Shown here piece after piece: positions 54,669 to 63,728 of a stretch of DNA of 64,000 nt (position 1 is its first letter; the number at the start of each line of letters is the position of its first letter). The DNA is taken from NCBI GenBank assembly GCA_947492825.1, contig CANLNT010000002.1, forward strand, positions 903,810-967,809, given 5' to 3'. This DNA is from an uncultured Paracoccaceae bacterium. Its GTDB lineage: Bacteria > Pseudomonadota > Alphaproteobacteria > Rhodobacterales > Rhodobacteraceae. Made by a program: the position numbers and the translations under genes. Below the pieces are notes generated by a model. The model was not told the DNA's origin and did no database searches. It was given only the letters and a program-made list of their open reading frames with translations.

Positions 54669-55496
54669 CTAGTCCATTGCCAAAACGCGATCCAGCATGC
54701 GGCTGGACAGGATACGCCGCAAAAAGCCCATCAAATATGTGGGCCGTGTGACGTAATAGCGCGGCTTGGGATTGGGGCTTTCCAGCGCCTTCAACAGCTT
54801 TTGGGTGACCGCGCTGGCGGGCAGCTCAAACTTGTCAGGGCCGGTGTCCTTGTACAGCCGGTCATGCAGCGCGTCATAATCGCGCGCTCGGGCCGATCCT
54901 TTGCGGTCGATCCATTTTTCAAAATGCGGGATAGAGTTTTGCCGGATGGCAGAGGTGATCGGCCCCGGTTCAATCAGGATCACCTTGATGCCGCTCTCTG
55001 CGATTTCCAGCCGCAGCACATCGGTCAGCCCTTCCATGGCGAATTTCGTTGCCACATAGGCCCCGCGCCACTTGCCGCCAACAAGCCCCAGCACGCTGGA
55101 ACAATTCACGATCCGGCCATGCCCCTGATTGCGCATCACCGGAATGATCGCATTGGTCAGCTCTTGCACACCAAAAAGATTGGTTTCGAATATCTCGCGC
55201 AGCGCGCCGCGCGGCAAGTCCTCGACAAAGCCGGGGCAGGCATAGGCGCCATTGTTGAATACCGCATCCAGCGTGCCGCCCGTCGCCTCGAGAACATCTG
55301 CCAGCCCGCTATAGATGCTTTCGCTGTCGGTATAGTCGATCAGCGGGCTGTCAAAGCCTTCGGACATCAACCGCCCGCAATCGGTGGCCTTGCGGCAGGA
55401 TGCAAAAACGCGCCAGCCTGCGGCACGCAACCCGTGGGCCGCATCGTATCCGATGCCCGATGAACAGCCCGTGATCAGTATGGTTTTTTGTGTCAT
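54669..55496 (-). CDS. short-chain dehydrogenase/reductase
   Basis: A 275-residue classical SDR. The cofactor site is ILITGCSSGIGYDAA, NNGAYACPG is the structural motif, and the catalytic triad is seen in NCSSVLG and YVATK. Probably NADP-linked, acting on a hydroxy or keto compound of unknown identity. Confidence 0.9.
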   Translation of the reverse strand: MTQKTILITGCSSGIGYDAAHGLRAAGWRVFASCRKATDCGRLMSEGFDSPLIDYTDSESIYSGLADVLEATGGTLDAVFNNGAYACPGFVEDLPRGALREIFETNLFGVQELTNAIIPVMRNQGHGRIVNCSSVLGLVGGKWRGAYVATKFAMEGLTDVLRLEIAESGIKVILIEPGPITSAIRQNSIPHFEKWIDRKGSARARDYDALHDRLYKDTGPDKFELPASAVTQKLLKALESPNPKPRYYVTRPTYLMGFLRRILSSRMLDRVLAMD

Positions 55497-55535
55497 GGCG
55501 CAGCTTTGCCGCGTCCATTCGGTTGGTGCAAGCGT

Positions 55536-56084
55536 TTACCCGTCGGTCAGCAGCCGCTCGGCCATCCAGCCCTCAACACCGGTCGACGTGATGCGGATAT
55601 TCGCCCATCCGTTCACATCCACGTCGATCACCTCGGCCTCGGTCCCGCCGGGCAGGGTGTCGATGACGCCAAAATTGGTGCCCGGTCCAGTGCGCATATT
55701 CACGCGTGTGCCCGCAACATAGCGCAGATCAAGGATCGGGGCGGCCACAAGTGCGGGTGCGGCAGGGGCTGGCACCGTTTCGGTCAGCGCGGCAGTCTCG
55801 GTCAGTGCTGCGGTCTCAATGGTCTCAACCACGGTTTCAACGCTGGCCTGCACGATTTGTGCGGTCTCTTCGGGCGTCTGCACGGTCACCTCTGTCGCCA
55901 CCGGCATCGCAAGACTCACCAGCGGCGTGCTGGCTGACCGCGTCACAGCGGTCACTTCGACGGCAGGTTCAACGACCTCGGCTTCGGCGACAATACGCTC
56001 TTCAGGCACAAAATCTGCACCGCCGGACATCTCATAAAATGTCCAACCCAAAATCAGAAACGTTCCGACGATAAACTTGCCCAC
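55536..56084 (-). CDS. membrane-anchored bacterial SH3-domain protein
   Basis: A 182-residue protein with an N-terminal membrane anchor (FIVGTFLILGWTFYEM), an acidic, Ala/Glu/Thr-rich linker of about 95 residues with the near-perfect repeat TETAALTETAAL, and a C-terminal SH3b domain (VNMRTGPGTNFGVIDTLPGG and GWMAERLL). SH3b domains bind peptidoglycan. The start is uncertain: GTG 56084 begins a MGKFIVGTF sequence; a TTG at 56096 adds four residues. Confidence 0.78.
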   Translation of the reverse strand: MGKFIVGTFLILGWTFYEMSGGADFVPEERIVAEAEVVEPAVEVTAVTRSASTPLVSLAMPVATEVTVQTPEETAQIVQASVETVVETIETAALTETAALTETVPAPAAPALVAAPILDLRYVAGTRVNMRTGPGTNFGVIDTLPGGTEAEVIDVDVNGWANIRITSTGVEGWMAERLLTDG

Positions 56085-56224
56085 GGCGACCCCCAAAGAA
56101 TCGTTAGCTACTTCCCCACGAACGTCTCTTAGCGAGATTCGTTCCTGCGGATGAGGGGAAAAACCGCATGTGCCGCGTCATGTCGTCTTTACGGCCACTG
56201 ACCCCTCGGCTAGACCATATCCAA

Positions 56225-58561
56225 ATGAACGAAGATTCAGGCGACACCCCACTGGATATTGTTGAACCGCTGCGCCGCGCCATCGGCGAGCGGTATCTGA
56301 CCTATGCGTTATCCACGATTATGAATAGGGCGCTGCCTGATGCCAGAGACGGGCTAAAACCCGTGCATCGGCGCATATTGTACGCAATGCGTGAACTCCG
56401 GCTCGCCTCTGCGGGGGGCTTTCGCAAATCGGCCAAGATCTCCGGCGATGTGATGGGCAACTATCACCCGCATGGCGACGCTGCGATCTATGACGCCATG
56501 GCCCGGCTCGCGCAGGATTTCAACGTGCGCTACCCGCTGGTCGACGGGCAGGGCAACTTTGGCAACATCGACGGCGATAACCCCGCTGCGGCGCGGTATA
56601 CCGAGGCGCGGATGACCGCCGCGGCCGAGGCCCTGATGGAAGGCCTGACCGAAAACGCCGTCGACTACCGCCCCAATTATGACGGCACGCTTGAAGAACC
56701 GGTGGTCTTTCCCGCCGCTTTCCCGAACCTGCTTGCCAACGGCAGCAGCGGCATCGCGGTGGGCATGGCCACGAACATCCCGCCCCATAACCTGCACGAG
56801 TTGATCGACGCCTGCCTGCACCTGATCAAAGCGCCCAACGCCCGTGATGATACCTTGCTGGAATACATCCCAGGCCCCGATTTCCCCACCGGCGGCGTGA
56901 TCGTCGAAAGCCGTGAAAACATCGCAGAGGCCTACCGCACCGGGCGCGGTTCCATCCGCACCCGTGCCCGTTACGAGGTCGAGGATCTGGGCCGTGGCCA
57001 ATGGCAAGTCGTCGTCACCGAGATTCCCTATCAGGTTCAGAAATCCAAGCTGATCGAAAAGCTGGCAGAGGTCATCCAGACCAAAAAGGTCCCGCTGTTG
57101 GCCGATGTGCGGGATGAAAGTGCTGAAGACATCCGTATCGTCCTCGAACCGCGTGCCAAGACCGTGGACGCGGATATGATGATGGGATTGCTGTTCAAGA
57201 ACAGTGACTTGGAAACCCGCTTCAGCCTCAACATGAACGTGTTGATCGACGGGCTTGAACCGCGCGTCTGCGGCGTCAAGGAACTGTTGCGCGCCTTCCT
57301 CGACCACCGCCGCGCGGTTCTGATCCGCCGCAGCCAGCATCGGATGGACAAGATCGACCACCGGCTAGAGGTGCTCGAAGGGTTCATCGTCGCCTTCCTG
57401 AACCTCGATCGCGTGATCGACATCATCCGCTACGACGACGACCCCAAGCAGGCGCTGATGGTCGAAGACTGGGCCGCGCCCAAGCCCCGCGCAACCGACG
57501 AAAAAGACTACATCAGTCCGATCAGCCCCGGTGCCGACCCAGAGGTGTCCCTGTCCGAGGTTCAGGCCGAAGCCATCCTGAACATGCGCCTGCGGTCCTT
57601 GCGCAAGCTGGAAGAGATTGAGCTGCTGGCAGAACGTGACGCGCTGATGCTCGAACGCGCCGAACTCGAAGACCTGCTGGACAGCGAAGACCTGCAATGG
57701 GCCAAGATCGCCGATCAGCTGCGCGAAACCCGCAAGCAATTCGGCAACAGCACAGAGGCAGGCAAGCGCCGCACCACCTTTGGTGATGCCGCCGACATCC
57801 CCGATGTCCCGCTCGAGGCGATGATCGACCGCGAACCGATCACCGTTGTCGTTTCGCAAATGGGCTGGATCCGCGCGATGACCGGGCATATTGACCTTGC
57901 GCGCGAGTTGAAGTTCAAAGACGGCGACGGGCCGGGCCATATCTTTCACGCCGAAACCACCGACCGGCTGCTGGTTTTTGGCTCAAACGGCCGGTTCTAC
58001 ACGCTTTCCGCGGCCAACCTTCCCGGCGGGCGTGGCATGGGTGAACCCCTGCGCCTGATGGTCGATCTGCCCAATGACGCGGCCATCGTGGACATCTTCA
58101 AGCACCTGCCGGACGCCAAATTGCTGGTTGCCAGCGCCGAAGGCAACGGCTTTGTCGTGCCCGAAAGCGATGTGATCGCCCAGACCCGCACCGGCAAACA
58201 GGTGCTGAACGTCAAGGATACCGTTGCCAAGGTCGTGCGCCGCGTTGCAGGTGACCACGTGGCCGTGGTGTCCGAAAACGCCAAACTGCTGGTCTTTGCC
58301 CTTGATGAACTGCCCGAACTGGGCCGGGGCAAGGGCGTGCGCCTGCAAAAATACAAATCCGCCCGCGGCCGGCAGGGTACGCTTGAACTGGACGGCGGCC
58401 TGTCTGACGTGACCACCTTCAACTGGGCCGACGGTCTGTCCTGGCCCATGGGTGGCGACAAAACCCGGACCGAGCCTGACATGACCGACTGGAAAGGCGC
58501 CCGCGCCGGCGTCGGCAAACGCCCCCCCTACGGTTTCCCGAAGACCAACCGGTTTGGGTGA
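56225..58561 (+). CDS. parC: DNA topoisomerase IV subunit A
   Basis: A 778-residue type II topoisomerase subunit that decatenates chromosomes. The winged-helix domain begins EPLRRAIGERYLTYALSTIMNRALPDARDG. The catalytic Tyr is at about residue 125 in AARYTEAR, and the C-terminal blades have GGRGMG and RGKGVRLQKYK. The quinolone region reads YHPHGDAA, with Ala where E. coli ParC has Ser80. ATG 56225 is preferred to GTG/ATG codons further upstream because of family length. Confidence 0.94.
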   Translation: MNEDSGDTPLDIVEPLRRAIGERYLTYALSTIMNRALPDARDGLKPVHRRILYAMRELRLASAGGFRKSAKISGDVMGNYHPHGDAAIYDAMARLAQDFNVRYPLVDGQGNFGNIDGDNPAAARYTEARMTAAAEALMEGLTENAVDYRPNYDGTLEEPVVFPAAFPNLLANGSSGIAVGMATNIPPHNLHELIDACLHLIKAPNARDDTLLEYIPGPDFPTGGVIVESRENIAEAYRTGRGSIRTRARYEVEDLGRGQWQVVVTEIPYQVQKSKLIEKLAEVIQTKKVPLLADVRDESAEDIRIVLEPRAKTVDADMMMGLLFKNSDLETRFSLNMNVLIDGLEPRVCGVKELLRAFLDHRRAVLIRRSQHRMDKIDHRLEVLEGFIVAFLNLDRVIDIIRYDDDPKQALMVEDWAAPKPRATDEKDYISPISPGADPEVSLSEVQAEAILNMRLRSLRKLEEIELLAERDALMLERAELEDLLDSEDLQWAKIADQLRETRKQFGNSTEAGKRRTTFGDAADIPDVPLEAMIDREPITVVVSQMGWIRAMTGHIDLARELKFKDGDGPGHIFHAETTDRLLVFGSNGRFYTLSAANLPGGRGMGEPLRLMVDLPNDAAIVDIFKHLPDAKLLVASAEGNGFVVPESDVIAQTRTGKQVLNVKDTVAKVVRRVAGDHVAVVSENAKLLVFALDELPELGRGKGVRLQKYKSARGRQGTLELDGGLSDVTTFNWADGLSWPMGGDKTRTEPDMTDWKGARAGVGKRPPYGFPKTNRFG

Positions 58562-58565
58562 ACTG

Positions 58566-58579
58566 CCGCTTTGCGGGAC
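58566..58579. repeat. CCGCTTTGCGGGAC, second copy of a 14-base string
   Basis: Just downstream of parC, the same 14 bases occur as at about 56-69. The surrounding bases (GACTTTGCTGTCGTTCG) are different from the first copy, so only the core is shared. It may be part of a small dispersed intergenic repeat with an internal CCGC-GCGG pairing. Confidence 0.35.
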
Positions 58580-58636
58580 TTTGCTGTCGTTCGGAAAGAT
58601 ATGGCGTTCGAGTTTTTGGAAGAATATCTGTAGGAT

Positions 58637-59314
58637 ATGAAGATATTCATTTTGCCCGGCTTGGATGGCACGGCACAGCTACTTTCAGAGATCGTCGAGC
58701 TGTTAGGTGTAAAGCACGAAGTGACTGCGGTTCGATACGAGCCAGACCTGCACCGCTACCTTGACTTAAAGCCCAGAATTGAAGCGCTGTTGCCAGATGA
58801 AGACTACATCATTGTAGCGGAATCGTTTTCTGGACCACTCGCGACAATGATTGCTGCTGATGATCGAAGCGGATTGAGAGGTGTGGTATTCGTGGCGACA
58901 TTTGCACAGACACCGATTAGGGTTCCAGAGATCCTAACGTACCTTGTTGATATCGCTTTAGTTAAGTCTCATCTGCTTGCGAAACTGGGCCAACCTCTCC
59001 TCATAGGAAGGTGGGCTACACCAGAGTTTGCAGAGCGGTTTCAGAAAGTAATGAAAGGAGTGCCCGCATCGACAATTGGGGGGCGCTTACGCGAGGTCCT
59101 AAGGATCAATGTCACTGGACAGCTTAGTAGTTTGAAAGTTCCGTCCATCTATTTGAGCGCAACAAATGACAGACTAATCCCATCAAGCATGGCATCAGAA
59201 TTCAACCGCCGTTCAAACTCTGTTTTCGAGATTACTGGGCCTCATTTTTTATTACAGGCGAACCCGAAAGAAGCGGCAAAACATATCTTAGATTTTGCGG
59301 CTTCTTTCGACTGA
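58637..59314 (+). CDS. alpha/beta hydrolase, AT-richer than neighbours
   Basis: A 225-residue protein starting KIFILPGLDGTAQLL, with the nucleophile in VAESFSGPLA (Ser within ESFSG) and the His in GPHFLLQANP near the C-terminus. This fits a small alpha/beta hydrolase, the substrate unknown. By eye its DNA is near 48% G+C against roughly 60% for its neighbours, and it uses codons such as TTA, ATA and AGA that are rare here. A recent transfer is likely. It stands alone between parC and the convergent cell-wall hydrolase. Confidence 0.8.
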   Translation: MKIFILPGLDGTAQLLSEIVELLGVKHEVTAVRYEPDLHRYLDLKPRIEALLPDEDYIIVAESFSGPLATMIAADDRSGLRGVVFVATFAQTPIRVPEILTYLVDIALVKSHLLAKLGQPLLIGRWATPEFAERFQKVMKGVPASTIGGRLREVLRINVTGQLSSLKVPSIYLSATNDRLIPSSMASEFNRRSNSVFEITGPHFLLQANPKEAAKHILDFAASFD

Positions 59315-59433
59315 GCCTATGCAGTCATGTACGGCAAAATAGGGCTCTCAGCCGACGTTCGCCGCGCCGTTTCAATCGCCCGACACACCGCGACCTCTGC
59401 CGGACTGTTCAATTCTGACCGCGCATATCACCC

Positions 59434-59985
59434 TTAACCGGTAATCCCTTCAACCTGCGGTAAGGGCTCTGGTGATGTGACGTCCTCCGGTCGCCGCTTT
59501 TCGTAAAACGCATTTCCACCCGCCGTCACAACATAATGGATATTGTTGAAATTGGCGTTATACCACGCGGCATGAAAGAAGCGCGCGCGCCCGACGTTCG
59601 GGTGCCTTTCGCCCCTCAGCACCGCAATGGCCGAGGCTTCGGCCAGTGCCCGTGCTTCGCCGCGCATGGTCTTGCGCATGACGCCCGGCGCGAACTGGTT
59701 TCGCTGGCTGACCACGGCGCAGACGGAACTTGGGAAATCATCCGATTGCACCCGGTTCATCACAACGCTGCCCACCGCGATCATCCCGTCCCGGCTGGAC
59801 CGGTTCGATTCAAAATACATCGCCCGCGCCATGCAATTCACCTCTGCCGCAGATACGTCCGCCGCACCAGGGTCCGGCTGCCGCGCACAACCGGACAGGC
59901 CACAGGCCGCCACCAAAGCAATCACTTGCGCACCCTTGGCTCTTCTTCCCAGCATCCGGCCTATCCCTTTTGTCTCCGACATCAT
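59434..59985 (-). CDS. SleB-like cell-wall hydrolase, lipoprotein
   Basis: A 183-residue putative lytic enzyme. The signal sequence ends in a lipobox LSGC (Cys33), then the hydrolase_2 domain with MARAMYFESNRSS (catalytic Glu region), SVVMNRV and ARFFHAAWYN. It probably cuts peptidoglycan at the cell envelope. Several ATG starts are possible between 59955 and 59985; 59985 has GGGGG upstream. Confidence 0.83.
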   Translation of the reverse strand: MMSETKGIGRMLGRRAKGAQVIALVAACGLSGCARQPDPGAADVSAAEVNCMARAMYFESNRSSRDGMIAVGSVVMNRVQSDDFPSSVCAVVSQRNQFAPGVMRKTMRGEARALAEASAIAVLRGERHPNVGRARFFHAAWYNANFNNIHYVVTAGGNAFYEKRRPEDVTSPEPLPQVEGITG

Positions 59986-60203
59986 CGGTTGCCCCCGGCA
60001 ACCTCTGCAACACACCGATACCTCACTTTGTTTGCCAAACCCAGCGCGGTCCTGTGACCCCACTCACACCATTTCAGCAAACCCAAACTGCGCCGCTTGT
60101 TTCACAGCATTGCAGGCACTACGCATTGGAAAATCAAAAGCAATATCCTGCGATAACATCTTCTGATCAAAGGCGTTTCAACAGTCCAAGACGGATCAAA
60201 GTC

Positions 60204-61724
60204 ATGAATAAGAGTGTGCCCCCTTTCAAACTGTCCTGGCCATTTCTTCTGCTGATCATCCTGGCGGTCGGTACTGCCTTGCGCATCTGGGCCATCGGCT
60301 ACAAAACGCCCTGGGGGGACGAGCTGCATTCGCTCAGCTATGCGCGCACAAGTGTTGCACATCTGATCGACACCTCTCGCACCACCGATATTCACCCGCC
60401 GCTTTACTTTCTGTCCCTCAAAGGATGGGTCGCGCTATTCGGTGAAAGCCGAGACGCCGCAAGGCTGTTCTCGGCCACATTGGGCGTGGCCGCAATCGGT
60501 CTGCTCTTCGTGATCGTCAAAAGGCTCTACGGCATTCCAGCGGCCCTGATTGCAGCAGCCTTTTTGGCAACTTTCCCGACGGCCATTCAGTTTGACCGTG
60601 ACATCCGAATGTATCCGCTGCTGCGGCTCTTGTTCCTGCTCTCATTCCTTTGCTTTCTGGGATTGCGGTCGGCACCGCGTGCTGACCGGGCCGGCCTCAT
60701 GTCGCGGGTTTTGCCACTTATTGGCTTTGCGGTCAGCCTCGCGCTGGCCTTTTACACGCATTACACAGCGGCGCTTTTCTATATGCTCTTTACGTTGGTG
60801 GGTCTCTATTATCTGCTGCGCGGCGACCGCCTGACCCTTTTCTGGGTCTATCTTGGCCTCTTTATTGCGACCATTCTGGTGCTGCCGCAACTGAACCATC
60901 TGTTTTCCAGCTCGCTTGGCGACCCGGACAAATCATGGATGCAAGCCACCACTTTACGCATCTTCTATGGGACGACGCTGGGTGCATTCCCCTATCCGAT
61001 GTGGGTCAAACCGGTTGCGTTTCTGGCGATGGTTGCGGGGTTTGTCCTGCTTTGGATGCGGGACCGTGACGATGCTGTTGTGTTTTTCCTGTTCACCGCA
61101 GGGGGCATGATTCTGGCCGCTGTTATCGGTATCTACGAACCGATCTATCTGGTGCGCACCATTCAGGTCTTTACTGTCTTCACGGCAATTTTTGTCGCTA
61201 TGCTGTTGTTGCGCCTGCCGCGTCCCATTGCGGTGCTGATCGGCGCTGTCCTGTTGACCGCAAATGTTCTGACAACCGTCCAGAACAGCTTTGTGCCCGC
61301 GCGCGAATTCAACTTTGCCGACCGGACCGGCGCATTTGTGGCCCTGATGGACCCGGCGCAGGATCAGGTGTTTGCCAAGGAATATCTGATGCCGCAAATG
61401 GTGGTGGCGCGGTCTGCCCTGGTTGGACTTGCCGCCCCGATCAGCCACGACAGTCAGGACGCCGATATCGCCGCAATCACAAAGGCGTCCGATCAGTGCC
61501 TGACGGCCGACAGCCCCTGCCGGTCCCTGATCCTGATCGTCGAACGGCAAAGCCGCTTTGATCCCGATGCTATCGCGCGATGGAATGCGCTGGCCGACAC
61601 GTTGATTGCCAAGCACCCCGGCCATGTCGAACAGGATGTTGCAGGCTATCGTGTTGTTGTAGTGTCGCAGGATACAGAGTTCCTGAACACCGTAACAGAT
61701 GTGCTGGCAGGTGATGGCAGATGA
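60204..61724 (+). CDS. polytopic glycosyltransferase, GT39/ArnT-like
   Basis: A 506-residue inner-membrane protein with about ten helices. The N-terminal WGDELHSLSYAR carries the acidic residues after the first helix that are catalytic in the C-type glycosyltransferases, and TTDIHPPLYF is conserved. These enzymes move a sugar from a polyprenyl-phosphate donor to a lipid or protein at the periplasmic side. It overlaps the GtrA gene by four bases and is in one operon with GtrA and a GT2 enzyme that could make the donor. Confidence 0.85.
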   Translation: MNKSVPPFKLSWPFLLLIILAVGTALRIWAIGYKTPWGDELHSLSYARTSVAHLIDTSRTTDIHPPLYFLSLKGWVALFGESRDAARLFSATLGVAAIGLLFVIVKRLYGIPAALIAAAFLATFPTAIQFDRDIRMYPLLRLLFLLSFLCFLGLRSAPRADRAGLMSRVLPLIGFAVSLALAFYTHYTAALFYMLFTLVGLYYLLRGDRLTLFWVYLGLFIATILVLPQLNHLFSSSLGDPDKSWMQATTLRIFYGTTLGAFPYPMWVKPVAFLAMVAGFVLLWMRDRDDAVVFFLFTAGGMILAAVIGIYEPIYLVRTIQVFTVFTAIFVAMLLLRLPRPIAVLIGAVLLTANVLTTVQNSFVPAREFNFADRTGAFVALMDPAQDQVFAKEYLMPQMVVARSALVGLAAPISHDSQDADIAAITKASDQCLTADSPCRSLILIVERQSRFDPDAIARWNALADTLIAKHPGHVEQDVAGYRVVVVSQDTEFLNTVTDVLAGDGR

Positions 61725-62113
61725 CGGATCAGTCGCCGCTGCACAAACTCGTCAAGTTCGGCCTTGCCGGTGTTCTGGCAACCGCACTGCACTACGCGGT
61801 GATGTTTGCAGGCCTGCTGGTCTGGGACGCGGCGGTCGTCTGGTCGTTCCTTGGGGCCGTCTGCGGGGCGATCTTGGGCTATGTGCTGAACTACGTCTAC
61901 ACGTTCCAAAGCGACCAGCCCCACCAGCAAACCACCTGGCGCTATGCGATCATTGTGGTGCTGTCGATCCTGTCGAACACGTGCCTTTTCTATGTGTTTT
62001 ACCGGGTCTTTGGCTGGCCCGTCCCGATATCGCAGGTTCTCAGTACGCTGATCGTATTTCTGTGCAATTATCTGGCCCATGACAAAATCACTTTTCGCAA
62101 ACGGGTTGAATAA
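61721..62113 (+). CDS. GtrA-family small membrane protein
   Basis: A 130-residue protein with four helices: KFGLAGVLATALHYAVMFAGL, VVWSFLGAVCGAILGYVLNYVYTFQS, YAIIVVLSILSNTCLFYVFY and the last helix ending CNYLAHDKITFRK. GtrA proteins are thought to flip polyprenyl-phosphate-linked glucose. It lies between the glycosyltransferase and the GT2 gene, matching that role. Confidence 0.9.
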   Translation: MTDQSPLHKLVKFGLAGVLATALHYAVMFAGLLVWDAAVVWSFLGAVCGAILGYVLNYVYTFQSDQPHQQTTWRYAIIVVLSILSNTCLFYVFYRVFGWPVPISQVLSTLIVFLCNYLAHDKITFRKRVE

Positions 62114-62118
62114 TCACT

Positions 62119-63147
62119 ATGGCTGCACCTGAAATCTCGGTCGTTGCGCCCGCCTATAATGAAGAGGACTCGTTGCAGGCCTTCTATGACCGCCTGACCG
62201 CGACCTTTGACGGCAACAACATCGACGGCGAAATCGTCTTCGTGAATGATGGCAGCCGGGACAACACGCTGCCCATGCTGATCGCCCTTCAGGCTCAGGA
62301 CCCCCGTGTGGTTGTGGTCGATCTCAGCCGCAATTTCGGCAAGGAAATCGCGCTGACCGCCGGTCTTGACCACGCGCGCGGCCGGGCAGCCATTCCGATT
62401 GATGTGGATTTGCAGGACCCGCCGGAACTGATCGTGGATTTGATTGCGAAATGGCGCGAAGGCTATGATGTCGTCGATGCCCGCCGCCGGTCCCGGCAGG
62501 GGGAAACGTTCCTCAAAAAAGCGACGGCGTCACTGTTCTATAAGCTGATCAAGCGGCTCGACCGACATTCGTCCATCCCCGCAAACGTCGGCGACTTTCG
62601 CCTGATCGACCGCAAGGCGCTAGATGCGATCAACAGCATGCGGGAACGACACCGGTTCATGAAAGGTATCTTTGCGTTTGTGGGGTTCAAACGCACCTTT
62701 GTGGACTATGACCGCGATCCGCGCTTTGGCGGCGTGACCAGCTTTAACTACTGGAAGCTGTGGAATTTCTCGCTCGAAGGGATCACGTCCTTTTCCACCC
62801 TGCCGCTGCGCGCCTTTGGCTATGTCGGGTTCTGTGTCGCGGTTCTGTCGTTCTTCTATGGCCTGTTCATCATGCTGAAATCGCTGATCTTCGGCGATGA
62901 AGTCGCCGGTTTCCCCACGCTCTTTGTGGCAATCTCATTTCTGGGCGGCGTGCAGTTGATCGGCTTGGGGATCATCGGTGAATACCTTGGCCGCACCTTT
63001 AATGAGGTCAAGAACAGGCCGCTCTATTTTATCAACGCCGTGCACACAGCGCGGCCCGCTGCACTTGAAGCACCGCGCGAGGCCACCCGCGCGATACCCG
63101 CCGCAGACGATGACCCCGCCCCGGTGCCGGCTGACCCCATGCGCTAA
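62119..63147 (+). CDS. polyprenyl-phosphate glycosyltransferase (GtrB/DPM1-like GT2)
   Basis: A 342-residue GT2 enzyme. EISVVAPAYNEEDSL, VNDGSRDNT and DVDLQDPPE are the nucleotide-sugar and metal sites; two C-terminal membrane segments (FGYVGFCVAVLSFFYGLF and FVAISFLGGVQLIGLGIIGEYLG) are typical of GtrB. It should transfer a sugar from a nucleotide donor onto undecaprenyl phosphate. An Ala/Pro-rich tail (about 310-342) is extra. Confidence 0.92.
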   Translation: MAAPEISVVAPAYNEEDSLQAFYDRLTATFDGNNIDGEIVFVNDGSRDNTLPMLIALQAQDPRVVVVDLSRNFGKEIALTAGLDHARGRAAIPIDVDLQDPPELIVDLIAKWREGYDVVDARRRSRQGETFLKKATASLFYKLIKRLDRHSSIPANVGDFRLIDRKALDAINSMRERHRFMKGIFAFVGFKRTFVDYDRDPRFGGVTSFNYWKLWNFSLEGITSFSTLPLRAFGYVGFCVAVLSFFYGLFIMLKSLIFGDEVAGFPTLFVAISFLGGVQLIGLGIIGEYLGRTFNEVKNRPLYFINAVHTARPAALEAPREATRAIPAADDDPAPVPADPMR

Positions 63148-63157
63148 ACTCCGCGCC

Positions 63158-63532
63158 TTACCGGTGCTGGTCGATCAGAATGGCGTTGTCATCAGGGTCC
63201 AGCAACATGATATGGCCGGGGCCGGTCGCTTCGGAATCGGTTTCGGCTTCCAGCGCGATGCCGGCACTTTTCAGGATCGCCTGAATGGCGCGCACGTCAT
63301 CCCATTCGCCTTCTACCTCGCCTGCGTTCTGGTCCCAGCCGGGATTAAAGGTCAACGTATTGGCCGGAATATGTCCCTGAAACAGCCCGATCAGGGTCTG
63401 TTCGTTTTTCATAATCAGATAATTGTGGCTCATGTCGCCACCCAGGGTGTCAAAGCCCAGCGTCTCGTAAAACGCGCGGCTGGCGGCAAGGTCTTTGACG
63501 TTCAGGCTGATGGAAAAAGCACCAAGTTTCAT
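63158..63532 (-). CDS. VOC-family (glyoxalase/bleomycin-resistance fold) protein
   Basis: A 124-residue single-domain VOC protein: FSISLNVKDLAASRAFYETLGF at the N-terminus, an internal NEQTLIGLFQGHI and LLDPDDNAILIDQH at the C-terminus. The metal-binding set of true glyoxalase I is not obvious. Substrate unknown. Confidence 0.88.
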   Translation of the reverse strand: MKLGAFSISLNVKDLAASRAFYETLGFDTLGGDMSHNYLIMKNEQTLIGLFQGHIPANTLTFNPGWDQNAGEVEGEWDDVRAIQAILKSAGIALEAETDSEATGPGHIMLLDPDDNAILIDQHR

Positions 63533-63728
63533 CGTAGGGGCTCCGTGAATGCGTTAATCGGTATTCAGGAAATCATGCGGATCGGGGGTGCATGGTTCCT
63601 GCATGGTTTGTGTATCGGGGCTGCTTAGCACAAACCACGCTTGATTTCTCCGCCAATCCGCAATACATCGCCCGCGATGTTGGATCAGGGGCCACAGCGG
63701 CCCCCTTAAACTAAAGGGCAGTTGCACC

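Noticed and set aside
63533..63728. tRNA gene upstream of tuf
   Set aside because: Some genomes have one there, but no cloverleaf or TTCGA loop was found; only a small hairpin at 63688-63704.
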